Shown here: piece by piece, positions 24,688 to 34,917 of the stretch
Numbering within the stretch: position 1 is the first letter of the stretch
Layout of the letters: every line of letters starts with the position of its first letter
Assembly (NCBI GenBank): GCA_025738555.1
Contig: JAOVFP010000001.1
Coordinates: forward strand, 1,922,001 to 1,986,000
Length of the DNA stretch: 64,000 nucleotides
Reading direction: 5' to 3'
From: Cyathus striatus
Taxonomy: Eukaryota; Basidiomycota; Agaricomycetes; Agaricales; Nidulariaceae
Made by a program: the position numbers and the translations under genes
The notes under the pieces: model-generated
Told to the model about the DNA's origin: nothing
Database searches by the model: none
The model's input: the letters and a program-made list of their open reading frames with translations, nothing else

Positions 24688-25009
24688 TGTTAGATATTCA
24701 GGGTTGCACAGCTTCTTTGACAGCTGTCACTTGTCACCTGTCATACTTGACAGTTCTGTGATTGACAAATATGTGATTGACAGATTGACAGCTGTCAGTT
24801 ACCTTAGTTACAGGACCTTGGTTGGACTTTGGTAGACACCCTCAGTATATAAACACTCTGTATCTTGGTAGTAGTAAATAAGTTTCCTCCCCATCTTGTG
24901 TCTGTGTTAGTGTTTGTGTCTGAGTTATTTGCTCTCTTATCACCCTCCTTGCTCCTTTATTACACTCTATCCTCTCAAACACCCTCCTTTATTCTTGTTA
25001 CTTCTGACA
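24688..25009 (+). mobile_element. Solo LTR 2 (322 bp)
   Basis: Same family as 4563-4917 (TGTTAGATATTCAGGG...TTCTGACA) with a shorter TGACAG repeat block. Perfect 5-bp duplication TGTCC (24683-24687, 25010-25014). It breaks the coiled-coil codons of the Harbinger SANT gene. Confidence 0.94.
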
Positions 25010-25509
25010 TGTCCTGCAACTTCAATCACTGCAAAGTGAGAATAGCAAACTGAGGAAGAGAGTTGAGACTTTGACTGACTGACTGACTACAAGAGGAAAC
25101 TGCTTGTGCAATTCGAGCAGAAGCCAAGCTTGAGGTTCTGCAAATGCAGCTTCCTCCTCAGCGTGGATCACCTTTAAATACAGATTTTTGTAACTTTGAT
25201 CCAACTTCCCCCACTTTCACTGGGGATCTCAAACATTAACAGAGCTTGGGTCATTGCTTCCTACCCTGCACTTACTTTATAATGAACTTATAGCTTGTTT
25301 ATATACATAGTGAAAATATATTCTAATTAGCTTCATCCTCAACTATAATATGATATTGCGAAACTCTGTCCCTTCTGTGTATCTCACTAAACATCATGTT
25401 TCCTAAGTCAGTCCACATCCTATCATCATCTGATGCCTTCCAGATTGGCATATATACATTATGTATTTGATTTATTCCAACACATCAAGACTGGATATTG
25501 GTGAGGTGA

Positions 25510-26240
25510 CAGCATGTCTCAAGAAGTCGAAGATGCTCATGTTTCAATGCAATCAGTAGTGGAACACATAACCAACCAAATGAACCTTGTATTGTTCTCA
25601 TGCCCCACTCAGCTGTTTGATAGTATGAGAGAAGCTGGCGATTGTAAGCAAGCTCATAGTGTTGAATCGTTCTGTCTCCAGAAATGTGATCACCTTCCTT
25701 GAGGGGGCCTTGATCTTTCCTGAAATTGACTGACTACCATGAGGGAATGCAGTGTCTGCTATGAGGTAAAATCCATCTGGAACCTCTTCAAGGCATTCAA
25801 AGATTGGTCATGCAACATGGGCATCATGCCAGCTGCCAGGACAGTTTAAAACAGCTGCAATAATACAACCTATGCCATGCAAATAGCAGATCAACTAATG
25901 TAGGCAACTAAGAAGCTGCTCAGAGTTCTCCAAATCTACCAGGTCCCTCAAGAATTAGCTGGAATGTTGCAACATCAAGGCCCATCATTGTGATAAATGC
26001 TCTATCATCTTGACTCTCCCAAAGATGTTGCCATGGCATGTTAGACCGTGGATCTGGTAGGAGTTCTTTGTGACAGAGATAAAGATGGTGTGAATGATGC
26101 TGCCTTGACTGTTCTTCACATGCTAGAACACTGCCAGTGAGCAGAACCCCAAATGTGGCTAACACAAACTCTTCTTCATGTGGATCTGCAAGAATGAGAG
26201 ATAGGGGGTCATCTTGTAGTGCAAGGGAAGGTGGAACCAT
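25510..26240 (-). pseudogene. Harbinger DDE nuclease (DDE_Tnp_4-like), decayed
   Basis: The minus-strand N-terminal part (26240-25920) ends in DDRAFITMMGLDVATFQLIL and GPGRFGEL, a conserved pre-catalytic segment of fungal Harbinger nucleases. It meets TGA, then continues from about 25885 with AAVLNCPGSWHDAHVA, LIADTAFPHGS (second catalytic Asp) and, after a frameshift near 25700, YYQTAEWGMRTIQGSFGWL (catalytic Glu). The stretch that should carry the first catalytic Asp, between GRFGEL and AAVLNC, is missing by deletion. There is another TGA after HDAHVA. Not functional; the element would need a nuclease in trans. Confidence 0.8.
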
Positions 26241-26522
26241 GGAAAGCAGTGAATTTAGAGTTCTAAACTGGTTGATGAGTTTGTGTGGTCACCTTATGGG
26301 TTAGCCAGGAAATAGATAAATCATGTGATCAGTCAGACCTTAAAATTATAGCTGGCTAAATTCTCTCTAAATCCTTATGGGAAGTCATCCACTGTTGAAA
26401 GTAGGACCTAAGTTGAAAAGGAAATATTGTACAAGTGCTACATACTTGTTGAAAGTATGTATACACATAATAGATAAAATATTGACACTAAATGTAAACA
26501 AAAAAAAAGTTAAATGAAAATC

Positions 26523-28015
26523 TTACAAATCTCTGTTCTTCTTTCTCTTTCCATCCTTCTGTTTTTCCTTCTCCTTCTCTTTTCCTTTAGTTCGTTCTCT
26601 TGCTCTTTCTTTTCCCTTTCCTTTCCCCTTGTCTTTGCTTTTCACACTGTCAGAAATCTCCTCATCTTCTGAAGTCTCTTCTGCATTTTTCTTAGCAGCC
26701 TTCTGCTGTTTCTCAATCTTATTAAGAATTGCCTTTAACATGTCTTGAGTTTGTGACTTTCCTCTCCAAACCACATAATCAGAGATGCCTTCTTTTCCCT
26801 GGAGCCAAAGCTCCATTTGAGAATAAAGATGAAGTCTCACAAATACACCCTTCCACCTGTAGTATGCCAGTACTGACATAAATATTGGTGCAATGACATA
26901 TATACCAGGTAATTTTCCTTTCCATTCCCCACCAGAAACTAATGATGGAAGCTGCTTAATAATATTTTCGATAAATAACCATTTGGCATAGTTCACATGT
27001 ATATTCACAACACCATAGTCACGTAAAGCTTTGGGAATCTTAAATAGATCAATTAACTTTTGCTTATCTGAGCTTGATTCCCTTAACTTAGAGGGGAAGG
27101 TATTGAAGTATCCACATTGGAATCTGATGGAACACTAGATATATTTGATGTTTTTGTTGTACCAAAACCATCCTAAATTCCAGTTAAGTTATGTACTAGT
27201 TCTAAAATGAATTGTGACTTACAAGTAAAATCTTGCAATATGTATTTTTATTTATATCTAAGTTCCATTCTACTTGCTGGTTTGTGTCATTCAATAACTC
27301 TGAATATTGGCCAGTAAAATTCCATCCTTCACTTTCCCATAAAAATATATATGGATTGGATGCTTCAATCAACTTATACTTTGCCCAATATATTTCAAAA
27401 TCTTAGATAGAAGAACTTGAATTTCAATTTTTTGAAATGAAAATATTGGATCAGAAGCTGAGAAATCATTGTAAATATATAGTGTTCCAGTGGATAAAAT
27501 TGCATTAGATGCAATCTCTGATGTTGTATCACTATCTCCCATATTATAGTTATTTCCAATTGCATTCTGGTGACTGTGTCCACCAGTGATCTTTGAGGCA
27601 CCTTGAAGATCCATAGATATATCATCTTCTTCAGAAATATACTGAAATTGTCTTATAAAATTTTCAAATTGCATTGGATCATGAAGCAATTCATTTTGAG
27701 CAAGTTTATCAGATTCTGAAATTGAACTTTTAGATGAAGTTCTGGATTCAGATTGGCTTGAAGTGGATTGACTGGATGCAGAACAGTGTGAAAGTGATCT
27801 TCTGCTGACCTTTGATGAAGAACTCATTGTAGGGGAATTAGGGGACTCAGATCTTCCCCTCTTATCAGCATGTTTACAGGGAGTAGTTTCCACCAGATCA
27901 TAATCCTCCTCCAAGTCCATTTCTTCTTCTTGAATTTGGAGAGGATATTTTGGATGTGAAAATATAGCTGAACTCTCATTCTCATTAAATAAATTGTCCA
28001 CATCTCTGGATGGAG
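26523..28015 (-). pseudogene. KDZ-associated charged protein, copy 1, truncated
   Basis: Homologue of the protein at 32443-34645. The retained part covers a Ser-rich region (27369-28015, GRSESPNSPTMSSS...) and a C-terminal domain (YAKWLFIENIIKQLP, YYRWKGVFVRLHLYS, then a Lys/Glu-rich tail, 27008-26523). Single-base deletions shift the frame near 27390 and 27087. At the position of the stop codon of copy 2, this copy reads tryptophan. The first two exons are missing because KDZ copy 2 starts at 28016. Function unknown. Confidence 0.7.
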
Positions 28016-28572
28016 CAGTATGTTGCACTCTCCCACAGTTATCACTGGACTCTCACTGGACTCTCATCAGACTATTGAGAGTCTCACCAAACTATCAGTA
28101 GTCTCAGTGAGACCACTCTCACTCTACTCTCACTGTACTCTCAGTTTCAAAACTGTTATAAACCCCAAATATGTATATTCTCACTGTATTCTCACTGTTT
28201 CTCACCTGTCAACCTCAGATATACATCTTGTTAGAAGGTTTTCTGAAGTGATCTTATAACTTGTTACTACAATGCAACTAATAGTTATCATATTCAGCTA
28301 TATATTTGTGATATAAATCCATGCACTTGTTATAATTCATCAGAGGTGCAATAAAAAGTAAAACAAGATAAGAAATGTGAATATGTCCATGCTCTTGACA
28401 TGACAAGTCAGTGGAGCAGATAAAAATTGTGTTTAAAGATGGGAGGTGAGGGAAGTGAGGGAAGTGAGTCTTGGGAAAAGGTGGAAATGAAGTAATAGAA
28501 GGAAAGAACTACATAGAGAGGAAAGACATAACTGAAGGGGTTGACATGCAAAAATTAACAAATACAAAGAAC

Positions 28573-31500
28573 TTAGACATCAATATCCAATCCATAATCT
28601 GCTATTCCATCATCCTCTTCTCTGTCATATTCATCTGCTGCTTCCTCTCTGTCATATATATCTTCTGCTTCCTCTTCTGCTTCCTCTTCTGCTTCCTCTT
28701 CTTCCAATTCAGAATTACCAGATCCATCTTCCATAATATCTTCATCATCTTGATTACTATTGTTTCTTTCAAGTTGTTTCTTACTAACCTTTTGTGTATG
28801 AATAAATAGAAGTGCACGCATAGTCCAGCTGAAGTTAATGACAGTCATTCTGTTAAGCATATTTTGATATCCTCCAAGCCATGCATTGAGTTGCTCACAA
28901 GCCTGTATGCAAATATTAAATAATGTTCTGTATTGATATAAATTTCTTCTTACCTGAGTATTGAAGGCTCTTTTATAATGTGGTCTTCCATGAATATCAT
29001 TTTCCACTACAACCAAGTTGGGTGCAGATCCATTTAAAGGTGCTGGGTTGCACCATTTATGACATGTATAATCAGTTGTTCTGTGGTTAATATAGTGATA
29101 TGAATCAACAATAAATCTGGTTGTTAGACCCCAGATTCTCCATGCACCATTTAGCACAGCATTCTTTAGTACTGCATGTGCTTTGTCAGTGCAGACGTAA
29201 CTTGGACGAGATTCAAGAGTTGGATATACATGATCTAAAAATCTCATAATATTTCCAGGTCCCTCAGATTTTGTGAACTTGGTCCATGCAATGACTGCTC
29301 CACATGGTGCACATAGTGTCTCAACACAGTAAAACCAACAAGCAGTAAAGTAATGGTTTCACTCCTCATGTGGTGCAGGAGCATCATCATGTGGCATCAC
29401 CTGCCAGTTTATGTGAGGAAGCCAATCTACTCATTCCTCTTCACTTCTTCAAATAAGTCTTCTTATTTTTAAAAGTGTTTACTGACCAAATCTTACAAGA
29501 TGGTTGTGCCATCATGACTGATGATTAATACATGTTTTAGAATTTTGTTCTTTGGGGTTGTTACATGATTTTATATGACATAAGTGACCATGCATAACTT
29601 GGTGATATATACAAAATACACCCTTTTTTCATTTTCTAAACTGTTATCACAGTTCTCATATGCACAATGTCTTGGGCCCATGATTATTCCATCCATAACA
29701 ACCATATTTACTATTGGTTTGATTTGATTTGATTCATTCATATCTGGTACTCTACTGGATAATTCACTAGATGATTCACTTGATGATTCACTAGACAGTT
29801 CATTATCAATATCCATATTATTGGTTGTGCTGTTGATTCATTGAATTTGTTGCTGAGAAAGTGCTCTAGCTTCTATTTCCTCTCTCATGGATTGATCAGC
29901 ATCTTCACCCTGTAAAATTGGAACTGTTTGATTTTCATCAATTCCAGCTACTGCTGCTGGAGTATCATCAGTTATTCTATCTGGAGTACTTTTATATTCA
30001 TGTGTACATTCACTACATGAATGATCTTTGGCACATGCAATAATTCCTTCCTGTCCAAGTATTTCAAATGCTTTTCTAGTTAACTCTTGTATATCACATT
30101 CATCAGATGTTATGACAAGTTTTTTATCATTGTATGTTGCTACCTGTCTTACACTTTCAAAAACAAATGCCTGCCAAGTTTGTCTATGAGACAGTTTAAA
30201 TGCTGATTCTCTGAAGCATTCATTCCAAAATTCTGTAAATGCAGCTGTAGATGCATGAAAATAATAAATTCCTTGAAGAACTGCATTTGTATAGCATCTG
30301 TCTGCCCAGACTTGCTGTCCAAGCTTTACATATTTTGCAGAGTTCTTTAGTCCTTTTATATGTGTGCCATTTGTATGTTTTACACTTTTATGATCTGCAT
30401 AGTAAAATGATTTACAACACTTGCATTTTCCTTTCAGAACATAGGCACTACTGTAAGGATGCATTCCTTGAGCTCTTTACACTCCCCCCCCTTTCATGTG
30501 AATTTCATGTGAACTTTTTGCATTATTTTTGCTGAATTTCAGTGAGAACACTGCTAATAATTTCATGTGAAGATGAAGTGAAAATTCACATGAATTTTTC
30601 ACCTGGCATTCATGTCACTCAGTGAAGTTCATGTGAAGCTTATACAAGAGTAGAGTGTAATACTGCATGCTGAGTGTGATGCCATGTGCTTAATGTGATA
30701 CTGCGTGTTGAGTTTGACACCCAGGGCTGAGTGTGACACTTAGAGCTGAGTGTGACACTGAGGGCTGAGTGCAGTCATCAAACTTGTCACACATGTGTGA
30801 AAGTGTGACATATTGGAAAATGTTGGAAAAGCGTGACATGCGTGGGAAAAATGTGACATCTTTGGAAAAGTGTCACATACCATAATCATCACATTTGCCA
30901 CACTTTTTCTGACATGTCACATTTTCCCACGCTTGTCACACATGTCACGCTTTTTTCCCCAACATTTTCCAACATGTCACATTTTTCCCACGCATGTCAC
31001 ACATGTCACGCTTTTTCCAACATTTTCCAATATGTCACACTTTCACACATGTGTGACAAGTTTGATAACTGCACTCAGCCTTAGATGTCACACTCAGCCC
31101 TAGGTGTCACACTCAGCCCTCGGTGTCACACTTAGCCCTTGGCGTCACACTCAGTAGTGTAACGACCTCCAATTTTTAATGTGAATTTCACTATATTTTC
31201 ACCTAAATTTCACCTAAAATACATGAAAGTTCATGAACCTATGCTTTTTGGAAAATATTTAAAATCACATGAAGTTCACGTAATTTCATGTGAATTTCAT
31301 GTGAATTCATGGTGAAAGGGGGGGGGAGTGTAAAGTACTGCATTCCTTTTATAAGTGTTACATGTGAAACATCTTGTTTTCGAACATCTTGGTAAAGTGG
31401 TGCTTGATCACAAGATTGTGTTGAGCAAGTATAACAGCTTGGACAAATAGTAAAGACTGGTTCAATTTCTGTAGTTTTAACAGAATTTAGAGGATGACCT

Positions 31501-31872
31501 TTTACAGTTGGATCAAGTGTTAAAATTGTTGCAAATGAATCAAGTTTTGAGCCCAATGCATTTATTTTCTGTATATTGGTTAAATCAGCAGCAGCAGTAA
31601 ATTCATCTTCAGTAAATAGATAATTAATATTATTATTTATATCTCTTTGTAGAACTCTAATAAGAGCATTAATCCAACTTGTGGTAGGTTTTTTAAACAC
31701 TTGTTTTTGGTATCCATGAAGATTCTTCATGGAAGTTGTTGGTAATAAATTCAGAAAAATCAGAAAATGCTATTTCTGGAAATGGATCTTGTACTGGAGA
31801 TGCCCATGCTTTTGGAATAGATGATATAAGGGCATAAAATGTGAAAAACCAAATAAAAGAGTGCCAGAAACT
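28573..31872 (-). pseudogene. KDZ-type transposase with CxC5/CxC6 cysteine clusters, copy 2
   Basis: Same architecture as 18074-20928. The last exon and its neighbour are joined by a 51-nt intron (28903-28953, GTAAGA...ACAG) between KRAFNTQ and ACEQLNAWLGG. The C-terminal domain reads FYCVETLCAPCGAVIAWTKF, YVCTDKAHAVL, RFIVDSYHYINHRTT and an acidic tail. The long frame 30464-29838 covers CKCC, WADRCYTNAVLQGIYYFHAS and a Cys cluster (CAKDHSCSEC). Damage: frameshift in the second cluster (about 29630), multiple TGA/TAG between 29250 and 29570, and the family C insertion after the first cluster. An N-terminal deletion relative to copy 1 lies at about 31725. By analogy with KDZ enzymes the Asp in YVC(I/T)DKA may be catalytic; this is inference. 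Confidence 0.82.
30470..31340 (-). mobile_element. Family C fold-back element C-2 (871 bp) in KDZ copy 2
   Basis: Left end GAGCTCTTTACAC plus C-tract, right end G-tract plus GTGTAAAGTACTG. Perfect 8-bp duplication CATTCCTT (30462-30469, 31341-31348); copy 1 has the uninterrupted GGATGCATTCCTTTTATAAG. Arms of TTCATGTGAATTTCATGTG. The core mixes GAGTGTGACAC words like C-1 with GTGTGACATGTTGGAAAA words identical in type to family D cores, arranged head to head about position 30890. Confidence 0.95.
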
Positions 31873-32442
31873 ACAGAATTTTAAGTTAGCTTATTATCCT
31901 TGCAGAATTAAACAAACACAATGAGATATGTGTATTTGAACTACAACACAAGGAAAGAACAGTTTAAGTTTATAATGTACATATGGTATACTTGTTGAAA
32001 GTATAAGTAAAATATAATACAAATTGCTCTATGTTGTATTTGTTGAAAATACAGCATTGAGATAAATATTAATGAAGGTGAAACAAGTATACAATGGAAA
32101 AACTCAAGTCCATACTGTTGAAGTAAAATATAGTACAAATCTTGCATGCTTGTTGAAAGAATGTAAGATCAACAGCAATTAATACAGAACTTACAGTCCA
32201 GTCCATACTGTTGAAAGTAGGACCTAAGTTGAAAAAAAAATTGTACAAGTAATACATACTTGTTGAAAGTATGCATCTGATCAAAAGCAATTAATACAGA
32301 ACTTACAGTCCATACTGTTGAAAGTAGGACCTAAGTTGAAAAATAAATAAATTGTACAAGTAATACATACTTGTTGAAAGTATGCATATAACAGGTAAAA
32401 TATTGATACTAAATATAAACAAAAAGCAGTTCAATGAAATTC
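31873..32442 (-). other. Linker between the two KDZ-element reading regions; probable long intron
   Basis: Contains tandem units of about 70-110 bp with ACTTGTTGAAAGTATGCAT and GTTGAAAGTAGGACC. The upstream frame meets GTAAGAATTTC (donor-like, 32447) and the downstream frame starts after TTCTGTAG (acceptor-like, about 31873). Joining them keeps frame (TT + T, Phe, then FWHSF). Copy 1 retains the same donor and acceptor. This suggests one gene spanning both regions, but no transcript is available. Confidence 0.5.
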
Positions 32443-34645
32443 TTACAAATTTAGATTCTCTCTGTTCTTCTTTCTCTTTCCATCCTTTCTTTTCTCCTTC
32501 TCCTTCTCTTTTCCTTTCATTGCTTCTCTCACTCTTTCTTTTCCTTTTCCCTTTCCCTTATCTTTGCTTTTCATATTGTCAGAAGACTCCTCATTTTCAG
32601 ATGTCTCCTTTGCATCTTTCTTAGCAATCTTCTGCTGTTTCTCAATTTTCAGAAGAATAGCCTTTAAAGTTTCTTGAGTCTGTGTCTTTCCTTTCCAAAC
32701 CTCATGGTCAGAAATGTCTTCATTTCCTTGAAGCCAAAGATTCATTTGAGGGTGCATATGAAGTTTTGTAAACACTCCTCTCCATCTATAATATGCTGGT
32801 ACTGACATAAATATTGGTGCAACAATATTTATACCAGGCAATTTGTCTTTCCATTTTCCACTAGAAATCATTGATGGAAGTTGCTTAATGATATTTTCAA
32901 TGAATAACCATTTGGCATAGGATAAACATATATTTGAAACAGTATGATCACATAAAGCATTGGGAACTTTGAATAGATTGATTAATTTTTGCTGATCTGA
33001 GGTTGTTTCTCTTAACTTAGATGTGGAAGATGTTGAAGCATCTTCATTGGAACCTGATGGAATACTAGATATATTTGATGTTTGTGTTGTGCCAAAACCA
33101 TCCTAAATTCCATTTAAGTTATGCACTACTTCTGAAATAAATTATAACTTACAAGTAAAATCTTACAATATGTATTTCCATTTGTATCCAGATTCTATTC
33201 TACTTGCTGATTTGTATCATTCAATAACTCAGAATATTGACCAGCAAAGTTCCATCCTTCACTTTCCCATAAAAAAATATATGGATTGGATACTTGAATC
33301 AACTTATACTTCTGTCCAATGTATTTTAAAATCTTATATAAATGAACTTGAATTTCAATTCTTCGAAATGAGAATATTGGATCAGCAGCTGAAAAATCCT
33401 TGTAGATATACAGAGTTCCAGTAGTTGGAATTGCATCAGATGCAATCTCTGACATTGTATCATTGTCTCCAATATTGTAATTATTTCCAGCTGCTTTCTG
33501 GTAACTATGTCCACCAGTAATTCTTGAGGCACCTTGAAGATCTAAAGACATATCATCTTCAGGAGTATACTCATATTGTCTCATAAAATTTTGAAACTGC
33601 ATTGGATCATGTAATAATTCATTTTGAGTTGATTTATCAGACTCAGAGATAGAACTTCTAGATGAAGTCCCAGAAGCAGATCGGCTTGAAGTAGACTGAC
33701 TAGATGCAGAATGATGTGAAATAGATCTTCTGCTAACTTTTGATAAATGACTAGTAGAACTCATAGTAAGAGACTCAGGAGACTCAGATCTTCCCCTTTT
33801 ATCAACAGATTTACAGGGAGTGGTTTCAGTAGCACTCTGATTTTCAAAGTCCATTTCTTCTTGAATTTGGAGAGGCTGCCTTGCATGTGAAAATACTGAT
33901 GAACTTTCATCATCATTGAATAAATCATCCATATTAATGGACAGAAGATTAAATGAGTTCTGAGGAGCAGATGCTTGAACAAGAGATGCAGGTGTAACTG
34001 TTCCTGAATGTTCATGGTAGTGAGGTGGTGGAGCAACTGAGATGTTGCTATTTTCTAAGATTCTTTCTGCACTGAAATCAAGTAAAATGTTAGAAATATA
34101 TATAAATAAACAAAAAAATGTACTTTGTTAGTTTCTTTGGTGGTCCAGCAGCATCATTCTGCTGGTCTTCTTCAAGACATTGAACAGATGTTATTCTATA
34201 AATGTATAAATTACTGAAATCATAAAGTAAATTTTACTTACTTGGTTTTCTTCTTTCTAATCACTGCTCTTTTCATTTCAGAACTCACCTCTTTCACCAG
34301 TTCCTGCTCCTTCTGCCCTTCTCCCTGCTCCCCTTCTCTCTGTTCCTCAATTTCAACTTCTTCCTCCTCACTCTCTGCTTCTCCCTCAGCCATTACCACA
34401 TCCTTCTTGTCCTCCTCCTCCTCCTCCTCCTCCTCACTCTCACTTACAACCTTCTTTCTCCCTTTCCCCTTTCTCCCCCTTTTAATAACTTCTCCTGACT
34501 TAGCTCCACCTCTCTTGGATCTGGAACTAGGAGTTTGAGACTTTACTGCTCCAGAAGTGCCAGGATTTTTGGACCTGGACCTGGTGGAAGTGGCAGGAGC
34601 AGCAGCAGTAGCAGCTGTAGCAGATCTGAGAGCTCTAGGAGGCAT
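32443..34645 (-). CDS. KDZ-associated charged, Ser-rich protein (four exons), nearly intact
   Basis: Exons: 34645-34242, 34195-34124, 34071-33153 and 33102-32443, with introns of 46, 52 and 50 nt (GTAAGT, GTACAT, GTAAGT donors). All phases agree, giving 684 codons from the ATG (MPPRALRSATAAT). Order: basic N-terminus, Glu-rich block, linker, Ser-rich block with SASSQSTSS, a structured C-terminal part (SYAKWLFIENIIKQLPS, YYRWRGVFTKLHM) and a Lys/Glu tail. One TAG (33197-33195) replaces a Trp codon present in copy 1; an alternative donor GTAGAA at 33203 would skip it in phase. Nuclear DNA- or chromatin-binding is plausible from charge but not shown. It may be the N-terminal half of the transposase gene. 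Confidence 0.65.
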
Positions 34646-34917
34646 AGAGATTGAAGTACAATAAAGCAGAGGTTAAGTGATGTACTCTGATGAGGGGGGA
34701 AAGGAAGGAACTTTACAGCACAGGTGCTTCTATATATGAGATACAGCAAGACATTACAAGATTCAACTTATAAATAGCATGGGAGAAGAATTCATTTAAG
34801 TTTCCATATAGGTCCTGCTGTTCTCATCAACTGACAATTGCCAGGACAAGAATACCACAGGACCAAAATGAAAAGCCTCTGCCAAAGCAGAGAAAGACCA
34901 AAAATTATCCCACACAC
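34646..34917. promoter_or_regulatory. Probable 5' region of the KDZ-associated gene
   Basis: Upstream of the minus-strand ATG at 34645. TATATA lies about 85 bases upstream (CTTCTATATATGAG, about 34728) and a CT-rich tract precedes it. No operator-like repeat. Confidence 0.35.

Larger units (their letters stand above)
22360..25240 (+). pseudogene. Harbinger accessory SANT/Myb-like protein, interrupted twice
   Basis: Plus-strand exons: a Pro/Ser/Thr-rich N-terminus (22360-22627, donor GTAAGT), an exon from about 22683 (PESPWWKDLN...), the SANT-like region split by family D element 23009-23986 (GFSATEI before; TKLLCLIKAIKPIGQDGWD after, 23993-24150), an intron with GTATGC...TTTTCAG (about 24139-24190), an acidic stretch (24208-24456), and a C-terminal coiled coil split by solo LTR 2 (MQALYVL before; LQSLQSENSKLRKRVETL after, from 25015). 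Stops include TGA near 24078 and 24454. In this superfamily the protein acts with the DDE nuclease, binding DNA and aiding transposition. Confidence 0.72.
22193..26390. mobile_element. PIF/Harbinger-type DNA transposon (4198 bp including nested elements)
   Basis: TIRs GGATGACTTCC(TG/CA)TAAGGATTTAG at both ends; 3-bp duplication ACT (22190-22192, 26391-26393). Copy 2 of the KDZ element has the empty site GTCCATACTGTTGAAAG. It carries the two genes expected for this superfamily: a SANT/Myb-like DNA-binding protein (+) and a DDE nuclease (-). Nested inside are family D element 23009-23986 and solo LTR 24688-25009. The usual TSD in this superfamily is TWA; ACT is atypical, but the length and gene content agree. 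Confidence 0.9.
17364..28015 (-). mobile_element. KDZ-type DNA transposon, copy 1, split by nested insertions
   Basis: Starts CAGTATGCTGCACTCTCC at 17364, flanked by CTGTCACT, followed by subterminal CACTGTACTCT / CACTGGACTCT words (17370-17700). It then carries the minus-strand transposase region (18074-20928), an intron-like linker (21855-22192, continuing at 26391-26520) and part of the upstream exons (26523-28015). Comparison with copy 2 exposes four insertions: MITE 18160-18542, family B 20929-21854, Harbinger 22193-26390, and copy 2 itself, whose end begins at 28016 and removes the first exons. Sequence 26391-28015 aligns with 32300-33990 of copy 2. The right terminus is not visible. 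Confidence 0.8.
28016..34790 (-). mobile_element. KDZ-type DNA transposon, copy 2 (right end not found)
   Basis: Starts CAGTATGTTGCACTCTCC at 28016, directly after the coding sequence of copy 1 (flank GGATGGAG), so it inserted into or recombined with copy 1. It contains subterminal CACTGTACTCT words (28020-28210), the transposase (28573-31872, split by family C 30470-31340), a linker of about 560 bp with GTTGAAAGTATG repeats, and an upstream gene reaching 34645. No second terminus or repeated GGATGGAG is found before the palindrome at 35552; the right boundary given is provisional. Confidence 0.75.
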
